A stretch of DNA of 7,197 bases, from positions 1 through 7,197 of the forward strand of contig CAJTLX010000026.1 of assembly GCA_910577165.1 (NCBI GenBank), written 5' to 3'. The DNA is from an uncultured Lachnospiraceae bacterium (GTDB lineage: Bacteria > Bacillota > Clostridia > Lachnospirales > Lachnospiraceae). Shown one piece after another: positions 1 through 6,248 of the stretch (positions are counted from its first letter, which is position 1; each line of letters starts with the position of its first letter). The notes beneath the pieces are model-generated. The model saw nothing but the letters and a program-made list of their open reading frames with translations, was not told the origin of the DNA and did not search any database. The position numbers were made by a program, and so were the translations under genes.

Positions 1-138
1 GTCATAATTTAATAACCACTGTCCCCGCTTCTTATATTTTTCTCGCAGCACACGGCACAATCCGCAGTAATAGCCATGGAACCGCCTATATTCTTCCTCC
101 GGGAGTTCTTCCTTATTGATTGTCACATACCCAAACAT
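1..138 (-). CDS. DUF5685 family protein, N-terminal fragment (runs off left edge)
   Basis: The first 46 codons of a gene that continues beyond base 1. The product begins MFGYVTINKEELPEEEY and then has a YYCGLCRVLREKY segment with Cys25 and Cys28. An MFGYV opening followed about 20 residues later by YYCGLCR and a basic helix is what I recall of DUF5685, a Clostridia family with no assigned function. The C-x-x-C pair could bind metal. The ATG lies 19 bases after the stop of the zinc-ribbon gene at 158-553, so the two are probably co-transcribed. The only Shine-Dalgarno-like stretch, AGGGAG, sits about 13 bases before the ATG, which is rather far and would fit translational coupling. The family call rests on the N-terminus alone. 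What is seen is the open frame and the cysteine motif; function is unknown. Confidence 0.75.
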   Translation of the reverse strand, partial: MFGYVTINKEELPEEEYRRFHGYYCGLCRVLREKYKKRGQWLLNYD

Positions 139-157
139 CGCCCGCTCTCACTCCCTG

Positions 158-553
158 TCAGCTCTTTTTGATAAACTCCACACTGCATTTTGGACAGCGC
201 ACCGCTACCTTGCCTTTTCCTCTTGGAATGCGGATCTTCTGTCTGCAACCTGGACAGTGATAAATATGATGTGTCCTGCGCATTTTCATCTCTCTGAAAA
301 ATGTCCCGAAAGAGGTTCGGATCTTCGCTGTTTTTTGCAGGTACTTTATGTTCTCTGCATAACGTCTCTGACGGTTTCGCGAAAAAATACGAAAATAACT
401 GTATGTCATCAGTGCCAGTGCAAACAAGTATAAAACCCATTGTCTTGTAAGCATTGAAACTACCAAAAGTATAATAACAAAAAGGTTTAAAAAGCGCGCA
501 AGCTGATCCACGCCGTACCTTCCCATCATAAACTGCTGCAATTTTCCTCTCAT
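158..553 (-). CDS. Small two-helix membrane protein with C-terminal zinc ribbon
   Basis: A 131-residue protein of unknown function. From the chosen start it opens MRGKLQQFMMGRYGVDQLAR, then has a hydrophobic region at about residues 21-56 that can form two closely spaced membrane helices, a basic stretch (about 59-93), and a C-terminal zinc ribbon with Cys100/Cys103 and Cys120/Cys123 (CPGC, 16 residues, CPKC). Between the knuckles is IRIPRGKGKVAVR, a typical ribbon loop. The GRYGxDQL N-terminus and this ribbon recall a conserved hypothetical family of Lachnospiraceae; that is memory, not a search. The frame is also open from an ATG at 571 (137 residues), but nothing like a ribosome binding site precedes it, whereas GGGG lies six bases before the ATG at 553. 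A promoter is predicted at 601-629. The basic, cytosol-facing ribbon might bind nucleic acid or a protein partner; this is inference. Confidence 0.82.
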   Translation of the reverse strand: MRGKLQQFMMGRYGVDQLARFLNLFVIILLVVSMLTRQWVLYLFALALMTYSYFRIFSRNRQRRYAENIKYLQKTAKIRTSFGTFFREMKMRRTHHIYHCPGCRQKIRIPRGKGKVAVRCPKCSVEFIKKS

Positions 554-600
554 AATATGCCCCATTTCCATGCGCTGTCATACAAAAAGACTACAGAAAT

Positions 601-629
601 ATCTTAATTTTTCCGGGCGGGAAAGTCAA
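601..629 (-). promoter_or_regulatory. Predicted sigma-A promoter for the zinc-ribbon/DUF5685 genes
   Basis: On the minus strand, TTGACT (624-629) is followed after exactly 17 bases by TAAGAT (601-606). The -35 box matches five of six consensus bases and the -10 four of six. Transcription would start near base 594, leaving a leader of about 40 bases to the ATG at 553. The spacer contains a small GC-rich dyad (TTTCC/GGAAA around CGCCC). No other gene start lies downstream before the zinc-ribbon gene. The rest of the 572-750 gap holds no gene that I can see. Confidence 0.55.
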
Positions 630-750
630 TTAAACAAATGGGAAGAATCATTAAAATATCATAAAATCCTTTTTTTCTTATGCGCACACTGCGGAAAAAT
701 TATATTACCAAAGTGTTGTATCGGCGGCATAAGTAGGTAAGTAAAGCTTT

Positions 751-2127
751 CTACTCCTTGATAATCTTCTTCATTTTATTTTCCACTTTGCGGATAACCA
801 CAAAATACGAAATGCCCAAAAGTATGGCAGCCGAAAGCCAGGCAAGCGGTCCTGCAAGGCAGACACCGGTAAATCCCAAAAGTCCCGGCAGGGTAAGAGC
901 TGCAACACAGCGCACCACAAGCTCCATCACGCCACCCATCAACGGCATAAAACTATGACCAATTCCCTGCATGGCATTACGGTAAATAAAAATCATAAAC
1001 AAAAATGGAAAAAATGCAGCACAGATGCGCAGATAGTGTATGGACGCACTGATAATTTCATCCACAGCTCCCGCATCTTCCTTGATAAACATGCGGGTAA
1101 GCGGTTCCCCACAGGTAAAAAGAATAATCATTCCGAGAACCGAAAAACAAAGGGTCAGAAAACTCGCCTGCCGCACTCCCTTGCGTACCCTGTCCACCCG
1201 TCCCGCGCCAAGATTCTGTCCGCAAAAATTTGCCATGGTCACGCCGAATGTTCCAGCTGGCTGACTAACTAATTGTTCCACCTTTGACGCGGCGGCATAA
1301 GCTGCGATCCGATTCTCTCCAAACAAATTGATCGCGCCCTGCAATACAATTACCCCGATCGCTGTGATCGAAAACTGAAATGCCATCGGCAGCCCGATAC
1401 CCATATGTTTTGCCGCGATTTTTATATCCCATCGGAAATCCTTTTTAGAAAGATGCAGAATCGGATATTTTTTCGCGATGTACAAAAAACAACACACGCC
1501 GGAAACCGCCTGCGAAAGTACAGTGGCAAGTGCTGCGCCTCTCACGCCAAGACCGAAATTTACAATAAATAAAAAATCCAGCCCGATGTTTAACACGGAC
1601 GAAACCATCAGAAAATACAGCGGTGTTCTGCTGTCGCCAAGCGCGCGCAAAATACAGGCAAGGATATTGTAGAGTACCGTGGTAAAAATCCCTGCAAAAA
1701 TTGTTGCGATGTACTGGTGGGACTGCTTAAAAAGTTCATCCGGCGTATTGATCGCGCGCAGCATTGGGCGCGCGAAGATCACTGCCAAAAATGTGACTGT
1801 CACAGTAACCACCGCCGCTAAAATCACCATAATCCCGACGCAGTGCCGCATTCCATCCTCATCCTTCGCGCCGAAACGCTGCGCTACCAGAACCGCAAAG
1901 CCGGAGGAAAGCCCCATTACAAATCCAATCACCAAAAACGACATTGGTCCGGTCAGTCCCACCGCCGCCAGCGCGTTTTCGTCAATACATCTTCCAACAA
2001 TAATGGTATCCACCATATTGTATAGTTGCTGGAAAATATTTCCAATCAAGAGTGGGATGGAGAAAAATAAAATAAGCTTCATCGGACTGCCCACCGTCAT
2101 GTCCTTTCCCCTATATCCTGCTGCCAT
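751..2127 (-). CDS. MATE family efflux transporter
   Basis: A complete 458-residue inner-membrane antiporter, the usual length for MATE (multidrug and toxic compound extrusion) proteins, which export cationic drugs or metabolites in exchange for Na+ or H+. The sequence is about twelve hydrophobic helices in two homologous halves. Hallmarks: IFQQLYNMVDTIIVGR in helix 1 (about residues 31-46, with the conserved acidic Asp40), the loop AQRFGAKDEDGMRHCVG (82-98), LRALGDSRTPLYF (160-172), and in the second half CGQNLGAGRVDRVRKG (302-317), mirroring the first loop, then AMQGIGHS (385-392). It ends with a basic tail. This pattern fits the DinF-like branch common in Clostridia; the substrate cannot be read from sequence. 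The ATG at 2127 has AGGAAGG 13 bases upstream. An internal ATG at 2100 (MTVGSP...) has AGGGG seven bases before it and is a credible alternative. It has its own promoter (2190-2218), so it is probably separate from the ABC operon. No clear terminator follows. Confidence 0.95.
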   Translation of the reverse strand: MAAGYRGKDMTVGSPMKLILFFSIPLLIGNIFQQLYNMVDTIIVGRCIDENALAAVGLTGPMSFLVIGFVMGLSSGFAVLVAQRFGAKDEDGMRHCVGIMVILAAVVTVTVTFLAVIFARPMLRAINTPDELFKQSHQYIATIFAGIFTTVLYNILACILRALGDSRTPLYFLMVSSVLNIGLDFLFIVNFGLGVRGAALATVLSQAVSGVCCFLYIAKKYPILHLSKKDFRWDIKIAAKHMGIGLPMAFQFSITAIGVIVLQGAINLFGENRIAAYAAASKVEQLVSQPAGTFGVTMANFCGQNLGAGRVDRVRKGVRQASFLTLCFSVLGMIILFTCGEPLTRMFIKEDAGAVDEIISASIHYLRICAAFFPFLFMIFIYRNAMQGIGHSFMPLMGGVMELVVRCVAALTLPGLLGFTGVCLAGPLAWLSAAILLGISYFVVIRKVENKMKKIIKE

Positions 2128-2160
2128 AAAAAAATGCCATCCTTCCTGCTAAAGATAAAT

Positions 2161-2191
2161 GTATGGGCGTTCTCCGCTCACAGCCCCATAC
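2161..2191. repeat. Inverted repeat overlapping the MATE gene transcription start
   Basis: GTATGGG at 2161-2167 and its exact complement CCCATAC at 2185-2191 are separated by 17 bases. One arm touches the downstream edge of the -10 box of the predicted promoter; the other lies at about +16 to +22. Because the arm next to the -10 box would not be transcribed, an operator for a dimeric repressor fits better than an RNA hairpin. A seven-base repeat of this spacing can arise by chance, and no regulator gene is adjacent. Confidence 0.35.
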
Positions 2192-2218
2192 TATAGCAGT
2201 CCGAATGGCAAAATGCAA
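2190..2218 (-). promoter_or_regulatory. Predicted sigma-A promoter of the MATE gene, extended -10
   Basis: On the minus strand, TTGCAT (2213-2218) is followed after exactly 17 bases by TATAGT (2190-2195), and the -10 box is preceded by TGC, giving the extended -10 form TGnTATAGT. Transcription would begin near 2183, about 55 bases before the ATG at 2127. It lies in the 127-base gap after the adaptor-like gene, the only sizeable gap in that part of the window, which supports independent transcription of the transporter. Confidence 0.7.
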
Positions 2219-2254
2219 TAGCTTATCTTATCAAATTTTTGATTATTTTATCCT

Positions 2255-2953
2255 CTACCACTCCCGCTCTCTTACCCGGATTCCATCCCTTAACGCCTCA
2301 TCCTTTTTAATAATCTTTGTACTCATCTCCAATTCCTCTGCAATTGCGGAGCGCGTTTCATTCTGTATCACAATATGAACCAATGTCTTTACAGCAACCG
2401 TTACATTGCCCGCAATCCCTTCCCGCGATTTTAAAACATAAATATAGGTATCTCCATTTTCCTCTTGATAAATCACCTCATTTGGAATATGACAGCTACA
2501 GCGCACTCTCGCCTCCTCATGCACAAACTCCACTTCCTGTCCCACGGCATATGCTCCCTCCTGCGGAAAAATTACTGCCTCGATCACATCCTCCATATAA
2601 TCATACATCTTTGCTACAAGAATTCCCCGCGCAGGATTTCCTCCTTTGACCGAGAGCCAGACTTCATCTCCAGAAGAAACTCCATCCATATATGCTTTAT
2701 CATAAAAATATCCTCGCACATAAAGTGTATCTTCTGTAAATACCCCCTCCAAAATCCTTGCATCCAAAAGCTGCCCGGACTCGACTACCCCGCGCCCAAG
2801 CGCGGAAAGTTTTAAATTTCCCGAAGCAGGTGACACGGTTTCCACCTCCGGAATATGGGACTCATTCATCACTCTTGAAACAAAGGTCATTATTACCATC
2901 AACACCAGAAATGAAACCAAGAGCAGATAGACAATCCTTTTTTTCTTTTCCAT
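2255..2953 (-). CDS. Short membrane-anchored HlyD/RND-adaptor-like protein
   Basis: A 232-residue extracytoplasmic protein. It has a basic start (MEKKKR) and one membrane helix at about residues 8-26, with the rest outside. The stretch VETVSPASGNLKLSALGRGVVESG (37-60) resembles the segment just after the membrane anchor of HlyD/MacA-type periplasmic adaptors. IPNEVIYQEENGDTYIYVLK (157-176) resembles their membrane-proximal domain, and ALRDGIRVRE (220-229) their usual last strand. About 70-150 reads as a beta-barrel. The two lipoyl halves and the coiled-coil hairpin that normally lie between the first segment and the barrel are missing, so it is much shorter than the usual 350-450 residues. 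There is no frame disruption; it appears to be a reduced form rather than a broken gene. The ATG at 2953 follows AAGGGG by eight bases; a GTG at 2962 in the same frame is a weaker alternative. It begins five bases after the upstream permease stop, so it belongs to the ABC operon. The adaptor assignment is by recall; its role with an importer is unknown. Confidence 0.7.
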   Translation of the reverse strand: MEKKKRIVYLLLVSFLVLMVIMTFVSRVMNESHIPEVETVSPASGNLKLSALGRGVVESGQLLDARILEGVFTEDTLYVRGYFYDKAYMDGVSSGDEVWLSVKGGNPARGILVAKMYDYMEDVIEAVIFPQEGAYAVGQEVEFVHEEARVRCSCHIPNEVIYQEENGDTYIYVLKSREGIAGNVTVAVKTLVHIVIQNETRSAIAEELEMSTKIIKKDEALRDGIRVREREW

Positions 2954-2958
2954 TCTCC

Positions 2959-3807
2959 TCACCCCTTTACCTGAAAGGCTTTAAAGCCAGTTTCCAAATA
3001 TTCATCCCCAAGGAAAAAAATAAGTACAGCCGGAATCATAATCATCACCGATGCCGCAAACACTTCACCCGCATTGTAGATTGAGATCGCCGGGAAAAAC
3101 AAAGAGAGCGGCCAGCGTTCCTTATCCCGCAAAAACACAAGCGGTGCTTCAATGCTGTTAATACATTCTAAGAAATCAAGCACTGCCACCGACACAATAC
3201 CTCCCTTGCCGATCGGCATTCCAATTTTTACCAGAAGCACCAAAGCTCCTGCACCGTCCAGCCGCGCCGCCTCCATCACATCATCCTCAATATTCATAAA
3301 CACTTTCATCAGAATAAATACTGGAAATGTCCCAAAAATTCCTGGAAGGATAATGGCAAGATGAGTATTTACAATAGAAAGATTTTTTAATACCAGATAT
3401 TCGGAAACCATCAATACCTGAAACGGCATTAGCATTACCGCCAGATAGATCCAAAATAATATCCGCTTCCCGCGAAAATGGTATTTTGCCATTACAAATG
3501 CCGCCGGAGCAGCAATCAGGATCTGTCCTGCCACCGTTGGAACTGCCTGAAGAAAAGAGTTCCAAAACATTCGGTAAAAACTCTCTGCATAGAGCAGAAG
3601 TTCTCTGTAATTTTTCAATGTCGGGTACGAGGGCAGCAGTGGAATTGCTGCCATTTTATCGCCCCCGCCAAGGATACTTCCAATATCCAGTTCAATCTCG
3701 CGCATTCCCATAAAAGAATGCACAATTGTAATATAGATTGGTGCCAGAATAATAAGCACCAGGATCACCATACCAGAGTGGACTAATTTTTTCATGTAAA
3801 ACCCCAT
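2959..3807 (-). CDS. Carbohydrate ABC transporter permease, MalG/UgpE type
   Basis: One of two membrane-spanning subunits of a CUT1-type sugar importer; it pairs with the permease at 6249-7148. Numbered from the ATG at 3825 the product is 288 residues with about six hydrophobic helices. The EAA loop that contacts the ATPase is clear: MEAARLDGAGALVLLVKIGMP at about 184-204. The C-terminus (YLETGFKAFQVKG) has the QG/VKG ending usual for this subunit. The loop after helix 1 carries an insert (about residues 41-66) before the YPTLKNYRELL stretch that is standard here. I chose the ATG at 3807, which AGGA precedes by five bases; the ATG at 3825 overlaps the upstream gene and has no binding site, and an ATG at 3795 (MKKLVHSGM) with GGGG six bases before it is also possible. 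The start lies seven bases after the solute-binding protein stop, indicating coupling. The substrate is not evident. Confidence 0.93.
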   Translation of the reverse strand: MGFYMKKLVHSGMVILVLIILAPIYITIVHSFMGMREIELDIGSILGGGDKMAAIPLLPSYPTLKNYRELLLYAESFYRMFWNSFLQAVPTVAGQILIAAPAAFVMAKYHFRGKRILFWIYLAVMLMPFQVLMVSEYLVLKNLSIVNTHLAIILPGIFGTFPVFILMKVFMNIEDDVMEAARLDGAGALVLLVKIGMPIGKGGIVSVAVLDFLECINSIEAPLVFLRDKERWPLSLFFPAISIYNAGEVFAASVMIMIPAVLIFFLGDEYLETGFKAFQVKG

Positions 3808-3816
3808 TTCAATCCT
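3802..3816 (-). promoter_or_regulatory. Two overlapping ribosome binding sites for the MalG-type permease
   Basis: AGGA (3813-3816) overlaps the TAG stop of the solute-binding protein and stands five bases before the ATG at 3807. GGGG (3802-3805) overlaps that ATG and stands six bases before a second in-frame ATG at 3795. The stop codon and the initiation site therefore share bases, so a terminating ribosome could restart directly. Confidence 0.45.
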
Positions 3817-6202
3817 ACTGTTCATACAAATATATCTGTATTCTGTTTACTATTGACTCAACACTCTCAGAAATCTCCGACTTTCCATTTAAATATCCTG
3901 CCGCAGCTTCCCACACAATATCCCAGATACTTGCGTCCACAGTAAACGGAGTGCGCACCGTCCTTACATATTCAATCATTTTCGCATTTTCTTCTTTTCC
4001 CGCATCCTGCAAGGTAATCTCGCCGTCATATAGACAATAGTCCGACATATCAAGTTCTGCCAGCTCATCAAGTGCCTTTTCATGAATAGGAAAACCGGAA
4101 CTTCCCACATATCGCTCCTGCATATCGTAGGAAAACGCAAACTGTAAAAACGAAGCGGCAAGCTTTGGTTTCGAGGATAAATTGTTAATGGCAAACAGCG
4201 TATTCGGGAAAAACAGATCCCCGTTTGGCACCATCTGTCCACCCCTCATTTCTATTGCACTTGGATAAGTGCCGAGCGAAAATCCGCCGAGCAGATTAAC
4301 AAATGCAAGGTCAATTTGTCCCTTTGCAAACACCGAGCTTGAATTAAGTCCTTTTAGATAGGTGGCAGGCCAGTGTGCTGATTCTAACGCACCCTCCGAT
4401 TCACACATCCTTTTTAGTAATTCCAAAAATTTTGTAATCTCTTCCCGATTCACCTCCCCCATTTCTGTCACAAGTTTTGGTGGATAATTGTAGTACAACA
4501 TTTGAAAATAATCCGAATAACTAAAATTTGGTAACATAACCCCTTCATTTTCCTCGGAGTATTCAACCAGGGCATCTAAAGTTGCATATCGCTCTGGAGC
4601 ATCACAGGAAAGAAAAAACGGAACAGAAAAGCGCGCCGGAAGTATATAGATTTTATCTTCCTGGGTGTAGGCTGAAACAATATTTGGTGTAAGCTCTTCT
4701 TTCAGGCTTCCAAGCACCGGATTTAGATCCGCCAAAATTCCTTTCTTTTTGTAGGAATCCATAGGCATCCCATCCATCAGGAGGATATCCGGTCCGTCCC
4801 CGGCAAGAATTCTCGCGTTCAATGCCCGAATACAATCGGCTGTGGTAATGCTGCCCTCCGCCCCCTCTCCGGTTTCATAAATAATCTCTATATTTGGGTA
4901 CATATTCTGATATTCTGAAATCATATCAAGAATAACATCATTATTCCTTAACGAGTAGATCGTTAAAAAATTAGTTACTACATCTCCCTCCCCTGCCGGA
5001 GAATATTTTTTGATACTTACTCCATCCTCCCCATAAACAACATAAAATGCATCCCCAATCACAAAAAATTTCAGCAGAGTGCCGCTCTCCTTAGCAAAAT
5101 GATAGGTTCCCGCGTCAAGCACTTTTTGAAAATTTCCGCCAGTCCTCTTGGCACGGTAAATTCCTTTCATATTGCAGACATACACATCATCATCCTGCAC
5201 AGCAACTCGGATTGTAGTATCAAAATTTGACTTAATTAACGGCGCAAATTCTTTTTCTTTTGCATCATAGTGCTGAACGGAAGCTCCCGTTGCATCTCCG
5301 ATATAAATTTGATTTCCTCGTGTGCAAAGTCCCTGGTAAAACCCACATTGAAAACGCTCCAAAAGCTGACCTTCCCCGCTGTATATGGAGCATTTGCGCC
5401 CCAGATCCGCCAGAACAATATTTCCGTTTTCCAACACAGCCGGCTCAACAAAATTGGAATAAATCCAATCAAGTCCTGTGATTTCCACATAGGAATCTCC
5501 CCCCTGTGATTCCTCCGCACTATCTTTTACCCGCTTTACAAAATGGGCGTTGCCATCCGTTCCAAGATACCATGCGTAATCATTGCCGTCCTCCCCAGTA
5601 AATACTTTGACCCAGTCATCCCCCTCCCCAATTTCCTTCCCAAATCCCTCGCACCAAAGAAGAGCCTCTCTCTCCCAAGAAGCGTTTGAACCTTCCTCCG
5701 CATTTTCAATTAAAGTGTATTTCCAGAAATGACAGCCATCTTCCCCTCGCTCGTAAGTATAATATTCAATCTGATTTTTTGCATTTAAAAGAACATTGCA
5801 GTATATTTCTCTGTTTTCTTCTGTTGAGTATACCGAAGGAATATTTCTCTCCTTATAATTTTCCAATGGCTCAAATTTCATGTCAGGAACTACATTTTTT
5901 TCTGCTTCTGGCGACACGGTAATCTTCTCGGACAAAGACTCTTCATCCCCTGAAATCTCTGAGTCCTTCCCTTCCTTTTTGTCGTCCATATTTCCCTCTG
6001 ACAAAGTGTTCTCCTCTGTCTTTTCTCCATCATTCAAATTACCTTCCCCCGACAAATTTTTAGTATCGTCGCGGCTATCTAAGACATCTCCCGCTAAAGA
6101 TGGAGTCAAGTCCTTGTTACTGTTTTCTTTTGTACTTCCACAGCCAAATAAAAGACCACCGCAGAAAAATAAACTAAACATTCTTAAGATCATTCTCTTC
6201 AT
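3815..6202 (-). CDS. Very long lipoprotein solute-binding protein with N-terminal propeller-like region
   Basis: A surface lipoprotein that should capture substrate for the two permeases around it. From the ATG at 6202 it has 795 residues, against roughly 400-450 for an ordinary sugar-binding protein. A signal peptide ends in a lipobox, LLFGC, with lipid-bearing Cys21. Residues about 24-108 are an acidic, Ser/Asn/Gly-rich spacer. Residues about 130-410 contain six strand-rich segments spaced like propeller blades, for example ENGNIVLADLGRKCSIYS and GNQIYIGDATGASVQHYD. From about 411 a family 1 solute-binding domain begins (FLTIYSLRNNDVILDMIS), with IRALNARILAGDGPDILLMD at 458-477, KKGILADL, and a closing helix GYLNGKSEISESVESIVNRI typical of the family. 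A GTG at 6205 is an alternative start, but the ATG has ideal spacing from AGAAGGGG. It lies 46 bases after the first permease and seven before the second. The binding-domain call is firm; the propeller is inference from repeat spacing. Substrate unknown, most likely an oligosaccharide. Confidence 0.9.
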   Translation of the reverse strand: MKRMILRMFSLFFCGGLLFGCGSTKENSNKDLTPSLAGDVLDSRDDTKNLSGEGNLNDGEKTEENTLSEGNMDDKKEGKDSEISGDEESLSEKITVSPEAEKNVVPDMKFEPLENYKERNIPSVYSTEENREIYCNVLLNAKNQIEYYTYERGEDGCHFWKYTLIENAEEGSNASWEREALLWCEGFGKEIGEGDDWVKVFTGEDGNDYAWYLGTDGNAHFVKRVKDSAEESQGGDSYVEITGLDWIYSNFVEPAVLENGNIVLADLGRKCSIYSGEGQLLERFQCGFYQGLCTRGNQIYIGDATGASVQHYDAKEKEFAPLIKSNFDTTIRVAVQDDDVYVCNMKGIYRAKRTGGNFQKVLDAGTYHFAKESGTLLKFFVIGDAFYVVYGEDGVSIKKYSPAGEGDVVTNFLTIYSLRNNDVILDMISEYQNMYPNIEIIYETGEGAEGSITTADCIRALNARILAGDGPDILLMDGMPMDSYKKKGILADLNPVLGSLKEELTPNIVSAYTQEDKIYILPARFSVPFFLSCDAPERYATLDALVEYSEENEGVMLPNFSYSDYFQMLYYNYPPKLVTEMGEVNREEITKFLELLKRMCESEGALESAHWPATYLKGLNSSSVFAKGQIDLAFVNLLGGFSLGTYPSAIEMRGGQMVPNGDLFFPNTLFAINNLSSKPKLAASFLQFAFSYDMQERYVGSSGFPIHEKALDELAELDMSDYCLYDGEITLQDAGKEENAKMIEYVRTVRTPFTVDASIWDIVWEAAAGYLNGKSEISESVESIVNRIQIYLYEQ

Positions 6203-6210
6203 CACATTTA

Positions 6211-6218
6211 CCCCTTCT
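6211..6218 (-). promoter_or_regulatory. Ribosome binding site of the solute-binding protein
   Basis: AGAAGGGG on the minus strand stands eight bases before the ATG at 6202 and five before a GTG at 6205, which favours the ATG. It sits in the 46-base gap after the first permease, which shows no promoter or hairpin, so the gene depends on upstream transcription. Confidence 0.6.
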
Positions 6219-6248
6219 TCCTCTCGAAAAATATTTCTTTTGGCATAT

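Noticed and set aside
123..581. A 152-codon minus-strand frame overlapping the zinc-ribbon gene
   Set aside because: It is out of frame with the zinc-ribbon and DUF5685 genes, which have recognisable family features; its product shows no domain or membrane pattern.
699..704. A perfect TATAAT on the minus strand, considered as an alternative promoter of the zinc-ribbon gene
   Set aside because: No -35-like hexamer lies at the right distance and there is no TG extension; the pair at 601-629 is better placed.
686..716. Dyad ACACT/AGTGT between the MATE gene and the zinc-ribbon gene, considered as the MATE terminator
   Set aside because: The stem is short with a large loop, and the following minus-strand sequence is A-rich rather than U-rich.
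1679..2152. A 157-codon plus-strand frame opposite the MATE gene
   Set aside because: It is antisense to a clear transporter gene, rich in Thr/Ala/Ile/Pro as expected of a reverse-complement shadow, and has no family features.
2230..2243. Small AT-only dyad (ATCAAA/TTTGAT) after the adaptor-like gene, considered as a terminator
   Set aside because: The stem is six A/T-rich pairs with a two-base loop and no U-run follows on the minus-strand transcript.
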